From Maratus speciosus (taxonomy: Eukaryota; Arthropoda; Arachnida; Araneae; Salticidae), in assembly GCA_963932465.1 (NCBI GenBank), contig OZ010798.1, forward strand, positions 18,956,981 through 19,020,980: DNA of 64,000 nt, in the 5' to 3' direction. Below are positions 11,601 to 23,336 of this stretch, one piece after another. Within the stretch, counting starts at the first letter, position 1. Each line of letters begins with the position of its first letter. The notes under the pieces were generated by a model, which was not told the origin of the DNA, did not search any database, and saw nothing but the letters and a program-made list of their open reading frames with translations. The translations under genes and the position numbers were made by a program.

Positions 11601-12985
11601 ATTATATGTATGTGTACATATAATACACATAGATATAATAATGGATACCATACATACGTAATTATATATAACACCCATTGCAACGATCGTACCCCTGAAA
11701 GAGAATCATAAAAGAAGATTTTTAGCCTATGACTTTTTAAAATGCTTATATAAGAAACGAAGAATTTAATTTTTATTATGTTTGTTTCGTAAGCTATACA
11801 GATAATTCCAATTTATATATCTAAAATTATTTCTGCTCTGCGGATAATGCTGAAAAAGAAGAAAAACGCTTTATGTAACCTATTTTTAACGTAACGTACT
11901 AACATTCTTATTATCCGGTAAAAAACAAATAATTAATAAAATTTCCCTACCGCTACTAATATCTTCAAAAAGGAGAGAATTTGGATCATGATTACTCATA
12001 AAATAAACAGTTTCCTTCTTATGCGAGTATTACACGCAATTTTTAGTAAATACGCGAAGAGTTGAAACGGATGTAATGAAAATCACAAGTAGAGAAAATA
12101 AATTTGGAAACAAACTATTTTAAAAACAAAAAAAGATCACCTTCATTTGAGCCGGAAAGGAAGGGGGCGGGGGTGTCTTCTGTGTGTTTGAAAATTATCT
12201 AACGAATTTTGTTTTCTGATTATTTTTTAAAAAATATTTTTTTTTTCTGTGACAAACAATTTTAATTTCTGAATTAATTATTTTTAATTATGTCTATTTT
12301 GTAATTTTTTCGAAAAAATTTATTTTTGAATATAAATTGTTTCTTAACTGTTAACTTTTTTATTGTTTTCGATTCTGTATAAAAACTGTCTTGAACGGAT
12401 TGTTCTGACAAACTCTTAGTTTACTGTATTTCGTATTTGTATTTTACACTTTCAAAAAGTGTACTAAATTATCGTGGGCAAATACATTTGTTCAGAAATC
12501 TTACAAAACAAATGTTATAATAGAAAACAAAATTAGATTTCTTTTTAACGCCGCCCGTGTCCCTCAACTTCCATAAATTTGGTGATTATATTTTACCATT
12601 TTATATATTTGTATATTTATGCGTGAATGTATGAATTTTATAGACATTACTTTTTAATTTACCAAAGAATCTAATAACGTTTTCCATTTTCATGGGAATG
12701 TGATACCTTTTGAATAATAATCGAATGTTTACTCAGAACAATCGATATCCTTTCTTCGATCGTCTTTTCAAGAAAATCGGACGTAAAGCCAAAATAAATT
12801 TGAAAATAAACTAATTCAAAAATAAACAAGTAAGAAAAATCATGCGTTAAGCATAGATTATGAAACACTTTCCAGCACTTCCTGAATGCTTTAACAAAAC
12901 TTCGTTATTTAGGGAAATAAGGTATATAACAGAACTAAGTAAACATTTTAGAAAACGCATAAAACATTTGAAAAACTGATTTCAG
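11601..12985. other. AT-rich interval, no gene seen
   Basis: AT-rich sequence with TATG/ACATA simple repeats around 11600-11675. GATCACCTTCATTTGAGC at 12136 recurs exactly at 14129, about 2 kb away. A 65-codon minus frame at 12671-12868 is unremarkable. Confidence 0.45.
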
Positions 12986-12989
12986 CAGT

Positions 12990-13965
12990 TACCATCCATA
13001 GCAAATATCTATTCAAATTCTTTTGAACAGCTCTGTATTTGATTTGTAGGTTGATATATGTGCTATATAATGGGGAAATTTAGTTTAGCAAGAAAATGAA
13101 TAACAGGATGAAATTTCTCTTTCAGCAATTTATACTAATAGATGGAAACATACTTGCATACTTTTATACAACCCAGTAGTTAATCTAGTACCTTTATTAC
13201 ACGCCACGATTTAGCTAAAGTTTAATTCAAAGTAAAACACTCTTAAAACTTCTGGAATCACATTTCCAGAAATTATCATTTATAGACAGCCATGTATCCA
13301 ATTCTTTGCGTGACCCTGTATATAATTTTATCTATGTTATACAAACATTTCTTAGTAAACAAAATGTACTTCAGTGTAAAAATGCATAACTCATTTAAAA
13401 ACCACCTTTAAGCAATTTACAATCTAACCCAGTAACCATTAAGAATTCTTTTGTGTAGCCCTGTATATGAATTACAGCATCTATACACACCATATACAAT
13501 GCATAAATATAGTAAAACATAAAAAAGCATAATATATTTAAAAATGCATTTCCAGCAATCATCGCTACCGTACAGTACTTCGGATACAATATAGTATCTG
13601 AAATCTTTTGTGTGTCCCTGTAAATGCTATGCACTTCGTATTACACATGAAATAAGTTATAGTAAACCTCAGCGACATATATCAGTTTCATTATACACAA
13701 AATAATTTAACATGATTAAAATACGCCGGAAAAAATTATCTCCACCCTTATATCATTATGTAATGGAATTCTTTTGTGTGGCCCTGTAAATGAATAATAT
13801 TTATTCTTTGCACAGCATATTTTAGTGCACTTGATAAATGCATATCAATTTTATTATGTTTGAAAGCATGTAACATCATTAAAAATCATTTTAAACGATT
13901 TTTTCCCATAGGCCAAAATGTAACCGAAAACTTTTGACTGTCCCTGTAAATGAATTAAACATGCT
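12990..13965. repeat. Diverged tandem array with about 140-167-bp period
   Basis: The word AATTCTTTTGTGTGGCCCTG followed by TAAATGAAT recurs in diverged form at about 13019, 13303, 13443, 13602, 13769 and 13931, giving spacings of 284 (two units), 140, 159, 167 and 162. Each is preceded by a loosely related segment around TTTAAAAA(C/T)CA...CAGCAAT. The units are clearly related but well diverged. No gene. Confidence 0.7.
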
Positions 13966-13984
13966 ACAAACTTCATTTGCAATA

Positions 13985-14170
13985 GGGTTCGTGCTATGGT
14001 AGAGGTCAATAACATCCAAAAATTTCAGAACGATCCGAGTACATTTACGGGAGTTAGAGCGCGTACAGACGGACAGACAAACCGAATACATAAACACTTT
14101 TCAACTTTGTTGGAAAGTGTTAAAAAAGATCACCTTCATTTGAGCGGGAAAGGTGGGGGGGGGGGGGTTC
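13985..14170 (+). repeat. Dispersed repeat fragment (counterpart at 56290-56040, minus)
   Basis: GAGTACATTTACGGGAGTTAGA, then CAGACGGACAGACA, then TTTCAACTTTGTTGGAAAGTG match the reverse complement of 56290-56040 in order. 'ACAGACGGACAGACA' tracts of this kind are common in 3' regions of arthropod retroelements, but I cannot assign the family. It ends in a G tract at 14153-14167. Confidence 0.55.
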
Positions 14171-15114
14171 TTTTTTTTTTTAAATTTCTGATTATTGTTT
14201 TTATTAAAAACTGTATAAGATACAATTAATAATTTTTCCGAAAATCAGTTTTAAAATATGCCTATTTCTGAAATTTATTTTTGAGAAAATTATGAATTTT
14301 AACCTATGTATTTAACAGGTATACGTTTCTAGAAGCCTTCTCTAAAATTGCAAATTATTCTGCCAAATAGTTCTGGATTTATACTTTAAAAACTATATCC
14401 GTTATAATCAGTTTTTCAAAGATTAAAAAGAAATTTAACATTGTAATTTCCAAACTTTTAACCTTCCCAATTCCTTATCAGTTTCACGTATTCATTTTCC
14501 GTTTGTTATATCAGTGTAAAATTATTGTCCCTAGTGTAAGATTTTCTCAAACATCTAAACAAGATATCGAACTTCGGCGTCCGTAATGAATTTTTCAAAG
14601 TTTGGTACTTTTTGTCTATAATATCGGCTTACGTAAGCATCTGTTTTAAAGATGAATTTAAGAAAGGCACAAGTTCCATTCGAATAGGTATTTTTTCTAT
14701 CTCCCCGATAAATTGACGGATAGAATTTATAGGGTGCATCTGTTTATAATGCCTCCAATACAATGCGCTTATTTGAACAAGTAAGATAACATAAAATATT
14801 TATTCTACTCATACTAGTATAAATAAACAATTATACTTTGCTAGCAAACCCCGCTGCTTTTCTCGCGTAACAGCGGGAATATGCGAATTAATATTCATAT
14901 GTCTAACTTTTATAAAAAAAAAACTATACTTTTAGGAATAATTCAAAAATTACTATTTAAAACACAGTTTAACTTAACCTCTTTATTACACTGCATTAGG
15001 TAGAAATGAGACTTAAATTAATAAAAAGAACTAAAACTAAATAAATGATAATTTAGAAAATATTTTGAAGCTTTTATGCTCATTTCATTTTATTTAATAA
15101 ATGAAATAAAATAC
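14171..15114. other. AT-rich interval with one dispersed-repeat fragment
   Basis: No gene. Positions 14700-14850 (CTCCCCGATAAATT, GGGTGCATCTG, TATTCTACTCATAC) match 10636-10770 in order and orientation, so this is another fragment of the motif-M repeat family, without M itself. Confidence 0.55.
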
Positions 15115-15925
15115 GATCCCATTTCTTTGATGAAAATAAAACAAATTCCGTTTTTTTCTGGTCGCTAGAAGAAGGTTTTATTAGAAAAATAATTCCGGGG
15201 GGAGCATTATTCATCAAACTTCTAAACTAAGTTTAGTTTTTTTTTTATTTTTATTCCGGTAACTTTGAAGAGTTTAAACCCCTTTGTGCCTTTTTGGGCA
15301 ATGAATTTAACTCGACAAATTAAGAATGACGTTCAATAAACTCTCCTGCCCTATTCTGTCAGGCAGGGGCGCGCCAGCAGTATCCAGCGCCTGTGTGCAG
15401 AACTTCAGTTGGCGCCCTATAGCCCCACCCCCTCCGAAAATAAAACTTTATAGAACTTACCTTATAGAATAAAACTTTATAGAAACAAGACACATTTTAT
15501 TAAATAATTTTCTGATTCAAAAAGCTTTATTTGACCTGGGATAAAATTCCAGCAGGATGGCAGCTATGCATTTATAGATAGGGAATTTTTTTTATAAAGT
15601 TTTATTTTCGGAGGGGGTGGGGCTATAGGTCGCCAACTGAAGTTCTGCAAACAGGCGCTGGATACTGCTGGCGCGCCCCTGCCTGACAGAATAGGGCAGG
15701 AGAGTTTATTGAATGTCATTCTTAATTTGTCGAGTTAAATTCATTGCCCAAAAAGGCACAAAGGGGTTTAAACTCTTCAAAGTTACCGGAATAAAAAAAA
15801 AAACTAAATTTAGTTTAGAAGTTTGATGAATAATGCGCCCTCCGGAATTATTTTTCTAATAAAACCTTCTTCTTACGACCAGAAAACAACGGAATTTGTT
15901 TTATTTTCATCAAAGAAATGGGTCG
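15115..15925. mobile_element. Foldback element, about 0.8 kb
   Basis: The left arm (about 15118-15463) is nearly perfectly complementary to the right arm (about 15597-15922) around an AT-rich spacer. The outermost words are CCCATTTCTTTGATG and CATCAAAGAAATGGG. Nested within the arms is a second symmetrical pair of CAGGGGCGCGCC ends. No open frame of note. Confidence 0.8.
15364..15681. mobile_element. hAT-like terminal repeats inside the foldback
   Basis: CAGGGGCGCGCCAGCAG at 15364 and its complement ending at 15681 resemble the CAGGGGCGTGCC ends of the hAT element at 50468-53942. The flanks are inverted copies (CTGTCAGG and CCTGACAG) rather than direct duplicates. So either a hAT MITE lies at the centre of a larger palindrome or the whole unit is one foldback. 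Confidence 0.5.
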
Positions 15926-16180
15926 CTCATGGAAGGAGTTCAACTGGGATGATCTCTGATCTCTGAATGGAGGTAAAATTAGTATTGAGCCTATGGGAAT
16001 AAATTTCGCTCCATGAAATAATGATTGTCAGGGAGGTAGTCGTACAGGGAGGTTTCACTGTATATATATTTAAAATTTAAATTGAATAAATGAAATTTTG
16101 TTCATTACTTGATGTTTAGTTATTAATAAATCAAAAAGTCTCCACTGTTATTTCATAAAGAATATAAACATACAGTTTAA

Positions 16181-16382
16181 CACTAGAAAGACGGCGAGCG
16201 GTCATTTTGACCGCTACCAAATGAATATATTTTGGTTCGAACGAGAAATTTCTTTATAAAACTAGTTTAAAAGATACAAAGAAAAAAAATCTAGGTAAAT
16301 AAATAAATTAATAATTTAAAATATAAAATCTGGTGTCAAATATTTTTATGAAATTTGAGTAAAATTCCCCGTCTTTCTAGTG
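16181..16382. mobile_element. TTAA-flanked MITE with subterminal palindrome
   Basis: TTAA (16177-16180 and 16383-16386) borders TIRs CACTAGAAAGACGG and, from the right, CACTAGAAAGACGGGG. At 16197-16215, 16 bp inside the left end, lies the palindrome AGCGGTCATTTTGACCGCT. It is clearly related to the copy at 31506-31706. Size 202 bp, no coding capacity. TTAA targets point to piggyBac-type mobilisation. Confidence 0.9.
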
Positions 16383-17033
16383 TTAAATAACTTAGTTAAA
16401 AATATATTCTTTACCTTGCTAATGAACCAATGAAATATTGTTTGTAAATTCATTTTTTAATTATTTTTAATGTCCTTTAAAATTCTGACAAGTGTGTAAG
16501 TTGTGCTAAGCTGTTTTAGCTTTATTAAATCCACCGAAAAGTTAAACATTTTTGCATAATTATATTTCGTAAAAGTTATTTTCTATTTAAGAACTATATA
16601 AAAACAAATTTAGAGTTTATATAATTCCTGGGCAAAATTGAAAATATACAGCTCCAAGTCAAAAAATTAGAATAATTCATTTCATGACTATTTCGAATTG
16701 CATTTAGTTTTATTTCGTTGTAGTACAACTGAAAAAGAACAACGGTTAATGTTTAAATAAATTTGCATGTTATTAAAGAAAATTAAAACCGTACATGATT
16801 AAATTTTGAGTGAATATTGCATTTTTATAAAATTATTTTCATTATTCAAAATATTAGAATACTAAAATAGGTGGTTCAAAAAATTAGAATGCTTACTTAA
16901 CTACCTTACCGAATATAAAGAATTTTCCTGATTGTTTCAGAAGGTTGCATAAATTAAGCATAAAATTAGCTTCTGCGGGACTTCTTCTTAAGTTATGAAA
17001 GTGCATTGTCATTGTTTTTATCTTGCGTGAAAC

Positions 17034-17930
17034 ATGGGGCGTTCGTCCGACATAACGGAGTTTACAAAGCATCGCGTTGTTGATTTGCACAAAGAAGGTC
17101 GTAATGAGCAATATATCGCCAGTTACTTTAAACGTTCTCAACCAAATGTTAGTAGAGCAATAAAGCAGAATTTTAACGACGGACATTTTGAAAATAAGCA
17201 TCTGAATTAAGCCGAAAGCCAAAAACTGCTCAGAGAGATCATAGAAAGCTAAAGAGTATTGCTAAAAAACCCCGTTTAAGAAGTGTAAGATATTTGCATC
17301 GAAAGTGGAAAGAACACGGTATTGATGTGAGTAAATCTACAATACTAAGACGTCTCGTTAAACATGGATTTCAATCTCGTTTACCGAATATAAAGCCCCT
17401 CATGACTATTAAACAGAAAAGGGAGAGACTGAAGTGGTGAAAAAAAAAAGGCTTTTATGGGGTCTGGATGATTGGAAAAAGATATTGTTTTCTGATGAGA
17501 GTGTGTTTCGCGGAACATATTATGATCAAGGTGTTCGTGTATGGTGAATGAAGAAAGAAGCACATGTCAAGGACTGCATGAAACGATCAGTGAACTTTGC
17601 AGCCAGTGTAATTGTACGGGCTTGTATAACTGCGGTTGACCCTGGAAAGCTATGTATCGCTAACGAAATGATTAATTCTGAGATATATCAAAAATTCCTT
17701 GAGCATTTCATGATACCATCGTCAGAAGATCTGTGTGGTGACGACTTAATTTTCCAACATGATTTAGCACCTTTACACAAGTTGCGACAAAAAACAAAGT
17801 TCAGCTTTTTCCCCGCATAAAGTCGACATGGTCATGTCTGGGCAGAATATATAGGGAACCACTTGTAGCGAGATTGGCAAAGCGCGTTCGTGCTGTTATA
17901 AAATGTAAAGGTCATGCTTCAAAATATTAA
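17034..17930 (+). pseudogene. Tc1-like transposase pseudogene
   Basis: Remnant of a Tc1/mariner-superfamily transposase, the enzyme that cuts and pastes the surrounding element. The ATG at 17034 opens an N-terminal HTH-like region (KHRVVDLHKEGRNEQYIASY). After in-frame stops near 17208 and 17250 and frame changes, the catalytic core is legible: FSDES around 17490 supplies the first Asp, and FQHDLAPLH around 17752 supplies the second. The segment that should hold the third acidic residue (the NPIENLW-type motif) is missing or scrambled. The C terminus resumes as RLAKRVRAVIKCKGHASKY before TAA at 17928. Several stops, frameshifts and this internal loss make it non-functional. The longest surviving frame is 17548-17820. 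Confidence 0.9.
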
Positions 17931-17958
17931 AGAATAACTATTCTTCCTTTCTTTTTAA

Positions 17959-18158
17959 CCCTAGATCTACCGGGAATTTTATTCAAGTTTTAATAAAACG
18001 TTCTACACCAGAATTTTTATTTAAAACTATTTAACTTATTTATTTACCTTATTTTTGTCTGATTTATATACTTAGTTTATTTTAAAGAAATTTCTGGTTT
18101 GAATGAATATTTTGTATGTACCTGTCGGGTCCAATGGACCCGTCTGGTAGACGGAGGG
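17959..18158. mobile_element. TTAA-flanked MITE nested in the Tc1-like element
   Basis: TTAA at 17955-17958 and 18159-18162. The termini read CCCTAGATCTACCGGG on the left and CCCTCCGTCTACCAGAC from the right. The palindrome CGGGTCCAATGGACCCG (18126-18142) lies 16 bp inside the right end, so this copy is in the opposite orientation to the one at 16181. It sits between the transposase stop and the right TIR, so it inserted after the Tc1-like element was in place. Confidence 0.85.
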
Positions 18159-18435
18159 TTAAACATGTATTATTTACAATACATTGCTGTAATATTTTGA
18201 ACCATGTAAATGTAAATGGTTATTCTAATATTTTAGTTTTTTTCCTACTGTAAATAACTACTTTAATTTTTGTATTATTTACTTTAGTTTTTATGCTAAA
18301 AGATTCTACAAACTATTAGATTCTTACAATATTATGTTTTATCCTGTATTACTTACTGTATATGCGATACATAAATAAAACCTTTTTTTCACAATTCCTT
18401 TTTTCTATTATTCTATTTTTTTTGACTTGCAGCTG

Positions 18436-20043
18436 TATATTGTAACTTTATTTTGAAAAATATTTATATGATTTCCATGTTGCATATTTTTAGTTTTTAT
18501 TTAATATTTCAAATATATTTGAATTTATATAGAAGGACAATTGTTTTTCGAAATCCTTTGTATCTTGCATTATGTCTAACTTGATGCTCCACAACTTAAT
18601 TAAATTTTAATTTAATTTCTTTTATTTAATTTTTTACTTTTACTATCAAAAAACATTATTTACATGTTTCTCTATTTTTTTTTCTTTTTTTTTTTTCTTT
18701 TTCAAATATACATGTACATTTTCAAATATAAACCTACATTTTCAAAATTTTTCATCTCTATTATTATGTACATTGAAAATGTCAAATAATTAAATTGATT
18801 TAATCAAATTATTTTTTTCTAAATTTCACAGAAATTAAAAGCATTAAATTGTTTAATAATAAAGCTTTAAAATTCAAACAACATATACAACACAAATTTC
18901 ATAAATTAAGATTGCACATGCGAAACCATCTGCTGCTGAGTATTACTAAATGAAATTTTATACAGGACTAAAGTTGTTCTAAAGTTTTCTAATCGAATTA
19001 ATCTAAATGATCATTTCAAATCAAATGTAATATCTAGTAGGCTCAGTGAATATACTTCGACAAATAAAAACATCTTTTACGGCACAAAACATACATTTAA
19101 TGACAAAAAGCACATAAAATTTCTATTAAGCCCAATCGACGCGATACATCTAAAGCATTCTAATATCAACAATAGATTAGTTCATTTCAGTTCGGTAGTA
19201 TGCAGTTCAAACGGTGCATGCGCTGGTTAAGTAGCTGTTTAGAGAATTAGCCGGAACAAAAGTCTTAGCATAAATAGAAAAAAAAAGCGCTTAAAACAAT
19301 TAAAAAAATAAATTAATTAGTAACTTTGAAAAAATTACACTTAAAATATTTTTTTATTATTAAAAAATCCAAATTATTGACGATTTTTTAAGTACATGAA
19401 GTATAAACATGAGTATTTTAAAATTGTGGAACATGAAAGGGATAATATTGTAAACAAAAAATAAGTGCGTATTATTCTGTACTTGTTACACAAAATTATG
19501 TTTAAAGAAGTAGCACTAATTAATCAGAACTAAGAACATGCTACATCATATGAAAGTTTACATAATGAAAAGATAAATAAAAACTGCAAGAAGTTTTTTT
19601 TTTTGTTGTTTTCACTCAACTTTATTATCTTATAACAAATATACCTACGCAAATTTAATCCTTAGCAGTGAATAAACCTTTACGAAATAAAATTCATACA
19701 AAAACAACAAACTTAAATACGTATGATTTAACAATACAAAAATAACGAGCATAGTATAAAATCACATTTACAATCATTTCAATCACGGGAGCATCAGCGT
19801 TGCGTACGTTCGTTGCTTTTCCTCTTTCAAAACTGGATGTATACCAGGATGCGCGTGCAGTTTCGCTGGTTGGGGGCGATCGCAATTAATTTGCTGTAAA
19901 ATAAAATTCCCCACTTTAGCAGCTCCGAAGCTAATCGCGGAGCACCCCGCCCACTATCGAATAATTGAGTTCTGATCATGACAACTAAACCTCCATCCGC
20001 GCTACATTAACACAAATGTCTTAGCTTTACTGTTATTCTTTAA
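18436..20043. other. AT-rich interval, no gene seen
   Basis: Extremely AT-rich with poly-T/C tracts near 18665-18705. A 63-codon minus frame at 19694-19885 has no recognisable domain. A segment at about 19920-20000 (TAATCGCGGAGCACCCCGCCC, GAGTTCTGATCATGAC) is duplicated at about 20358-20440. Confidence 0.45.
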
Positions 20044-20262
20044 CCCCTTAACAGTGTGGCCCGAACTGGATTCGGGCAAGAAGACTTTGCTTGCTTCGTT
20101 ATTAAAAGCATTTTGATACCACTAATTTGTAACTGTAAATTTATCTTTATTGATTGTCAGATATTTTTCGATTAAGTAAGGTAAATATTTTAGTATGGAA
20201 AAAGTGGTGTCCAGCCCCATTTTTAAATTTTATGTAAGAAAACAAATGTCACTGTTAAGGGG
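20044..20262. mobile_element. TTAA-flanked MITE with subterminal palindrome
   Basis: TTAA (20040-20043) on the left, TTAC (20263-20266, one change) on the right. TIRs are CCCCTTAACAGTG and its complement. The interrupted palindrome GCCCGAACTGGATTCGGGC at 20059-20077 lies 15 bp inside the left end. 219 bp, non-coding. It is inserted between the two copies of the duplicated segment noted at 19920 and 20358. Confidence 0.85.
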
Positions 20263-20274
20263 TTACTCCAGATT

Positions 20275-20500
20275 TGGGGAGGAAGACTTAATACCAGTAT
20301 AGGAGGTCACTCACTTGGCAACTGAAATAAAATAGAATGCAAATGAAAAAAATTCACTGAAGCTTTGAAACTAATTGCGGAGCGCCCCGCCCACTACCTA
20401 AGAATTTAGTTCTGATCTCGACCACCGAAACCCCGATTTTGCTACTTTCTTTGACATAGTCCAGTGATGGAACAGTGGCGCAGCATTTGAGAGATAGTCA
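20275..20500 (+). repeat. Motif M plus duplicated GC-richer segment
   Basis: GAGGAAGACTTAATACCAGT followed by AGGAGGTCACTCAC (20279-20315) is a copy of dispersed motif M. It is followed at 20358-20440 by a segment (GCGGAGCGCCCCGCCCACTA, then GTTCTGATCTCGACCA) that also occurs at 19920-20000. If the large insertion at 20627-24728 is removed, the next M (24784) lies about 400 bp further on. Confidence 0.6.
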
Positions 20501-20636
20501 CCACTAAATTTTTATGATATTCTTCGCCTTCAGAAATCTCAGTAATTCTGTCCGGAAGTTATATGAAGATTACTAATAAAATTTTGCGGTGTCAATTGAT
20601 TCTTTGCTGCTACACTGCATCGTTACTAGAGTTGGC

Positions 20637-20910
20637 CGAAGAGTCGACTCAACATTTCGACTCCTTCCAAGAGAGTCGAACTGTCGACTCCTCACTAGTG
20701 GATTGCCTCGACTCAAAAGAGTCGAACTTTCATTTCCACTCCGTTTGGAATTTGGAGTCGGAAGAGTCGAAGTCGACTCACTCAAAGAGTGGTTGGACGA
20801 GTTTAACACAGTGTCGGACTTGGAGAGTCGAGAGTTGAAGAGTGGATTTTCGATTCTTCGACTCTTTGAAAACCACTCTTTCAACCCAGTATCGGATTTC
20901 AACTCTTCGA
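20637..20910. repeat. Subterminal GTCGACTC-type motif cluster
   Basis: Dense, variably spaced copies of AGAGTCGA, TCGACTC and related words in both orientations. A matching but smaller cluster lies at 24638-24705 at the other end of the same element. The internal symmetry creates long spurious frames on both strands. Confidence 0.75.
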
Positions 20911-21945
20911 ATTCGGGCTGGGTTGTTTAGCAGAGAACGGAGATCTTGGCTTGATTATGTATTGGCGATTTTAGGAAAGGAGAAAGCGGAGTAGATGTAT
21001 GTTTAGGAAGATGACGGTATGAATGAAAGGAGAGGGAGGGACAGAGACAAGGAGGCGGGCAGCAGGATATTTCGTTCAAGATTATTTGAATTTACGATAT
21101 GCTTAGGGAAAAGAAGATAAAAAAAAAGCAGATGTTACCTTTGTATTTTTTGGGGGGAAAAAAGCAGGACTAGTTAGGGGAATATTTTCAACTGTTTTCA
21201 TATCATGCAATATTAAAAAAACTTAGAAGAAAGAGAAATAAAATTCTACTTTAGTAGCAGGCTGTTTAAAATGTACTAAGTTACAGAATTTATTTTATAA
21301 TAGATGTATTTTAAATATAAGTTAATATCTTTTATTTGTTTGCGTATATAATGTTATTTTAATTCCGTTTTATAAATAAAAATGTTCGAATGTAATATTA
21401 AATGGATATAATTTACATATATTTTTTTAAAGTTTAGCCAAACGATTTTTTTAACGTTCCTTATTTAAACCAAGATATGGAAGATATTTTTGGAATCCTG
21501 ACACTCCACGCCCCCCCCCCCTTTTTTTTCGTAAACATCTAGGTTGTGTGTGTCTTTCTATGGCTATACCTCAGTATATAATCACGGTTTAAAAAATAAA
21601 ATTTTAAAAGGGAGTAAATCAAAAACTATAAACATGAGAAAAAAAGAACTTTTTAAAATAGTTCTTTTTAAAATAGTTTAAAATAGCCCACCCCTCCCGG
21701 TGGGCGGGAGACTGATTATTGAATTATATTTTGTTCGGAAAAGCGTAAAATTGACAGGTGTTTTTATTCAGGAAGTAATACAATGGCGTTTCCCTTTTTT
21801 TCCCGAAATATCCTTCAAAAAATGCTGTCAAAGTTCAAGTTTTTAAACGAAGTTCGGTACACGATAGCACGAGGAAAAGAGAAAAACTTGTCGTTAAGTG
21901 GCAAAAATCGCATTTTCCTTGATAAGCAATTTATTTATGTAAAAT

Positions 21946-21977
<32 letters not shown>

Positions 21978-22270
21978 CATCAGTTTAGTTTTAGTAGATT
22001 CGAAAACAGGCTGAAGGGGGGGGGGGGGGACATATTTTCGTATCACATTTTCGACAGTATCTAAAATTAGACCAAATATATTTTTGATTTCGGTGTTACG
22101 AGGTCTTTCCAACAATAGAATACCCAAAAGACACACATACACATACGCATAAAAAAAAAATCAAATAACTAAATTAGTCCTCTTTTTTTCGAAAAATATT
22201 TGTGAATAGCTTTTAATCTATATATTTGTTAACACGATCAACTTATAATAGCTCCGTTTTCACTTTTTAA

Positions 22271-22960
22271 GGAGATCCGGGACACATTTTAAAATAATTT
22301 TTATTTATTGATTTAAAAATCTGAATTTTTTTTGTGATGATTCATTTGTAAACAAAATCGTATGATAAAACTTCCCATAATTTTTTTTTATTTAAAATTT
22401 ATTAAAAAAGTGGGGTAATTTAAAATCGTTATAACTCGAAATATTATTTGTAGAATTTAATTTTTTTATCATTTAAATAAACAGAAATATATAATTTTTA
22501 ATTTTGATTCAGCATTTTTAAAAATATAAATTAAAAATATTTAAAATAAAAATTAAAGAAAAAATGATGTAACTTTTAAAAAAAAATCATATTTTCAAAA
22601 GTAAATCTGTTTTTCAAATTTGAATCAGAATTAAAGAAAACTAATTGAAAAAGACATGTTCCGAGTTTTAACCATGTATCTTTAACGGTTATTGAGTTAT
22701 AACAGTTTAAATACGTGAAATAGTGAAAAAACCCATCATGAAGAAAAATGCATTTTCACAAGAAGTCGTTTGCATGATAACCATTGCTTGAAAGTTAGAT
22801 TTTGAAAACAAACTAAAACGAAAAAAATTAATATATTCTGTTCTAATAAGGATATAAATATGATTTAAACGTCATTTTAAGCAGAAAAAAAAACAGAGAA
22901 TTTATTACTGCAATAAAATATTTTTTAGAAAATTTGAAGATTTTTGTGTCTCGGACCCCC
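22271..22960. mobile_element. TTAA-flanked element, 690 bp
   Basis: TTAA at 22267-22270 and 22961-22964. The ends GGAGATCCGGGACACA and, reversed, GGGGGTCCGAGACACA agree at 13 of 16 positions. The interior is AT-rich and non-coding. It begins AAGG like the foldback at 32182 and has no obvious subterminal palindrome. Probably a separate TTAA-targeting (piggyBac-type) family. Confidence 0.75.
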
Positions 22961-23138
22961 TTAAATACAGAATCCTAAAAAAATCAATGAAGAAAAGATC
23001 TAAGAATTTAAAATGTTGTGACTGTGGGGGGGGGGGGGGGGATTTCTAATATTTTGAATGATTCTTGTACTTGTTAGCAGTAAATTTCACTTACCCCACG
23101 CTTCCCGCGCGGGCACGGGCACACACACACACACAAAA

Positions 23139-23169
<31 letters not shown>

Positions 23170-23336
23170 TCTGTTTCCCGTTTTGTTTTCAACACAGAAA
23201 ATTTAAACCTTTAAAACTTAATATATATAAAAAAAAATAACACATCAAAATCTTCTACTCCCAGTTAAAAAGATAGTAAATTTTTAGACTTGGTACGGGA
23301 TTAAACAAGAATATTTCTATATTTTACAGTTTGGCT

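Larger units (their letters stand above)
16649..18435 (+). mobile_element. Tc1-like DNA transposon, defective
   Basis: The ends CAGCTCCAAGTCAAAAAA (left) and CAGCTGCAAGTCAAAAAA (right, reversed) are bordered by TA at 16647-16648 and 18436-18437. AAAA(A/T)ATTAGAAT-type motifs recur near both ends (about 16657, 16848, 16877; 18188, 18217, 18408), resembling the inner/outer transposase-binding repeats of Tc1-like IR/DR elements. It encodes one transposase pseudogene and has a TTAA MITE inserted after the coding remnant. Total 1787 bp including that insertion. Confidence 0.88.

Noticed and set aside
20563..20930. Ser/Glu/Arg-rich proteins on both strands (91, 109 and 113 codons)
   Set aside because: They are translations of the GTCGACTC/GAGTCGAC repeat cluster, which is open in several frames because of its symmetry.
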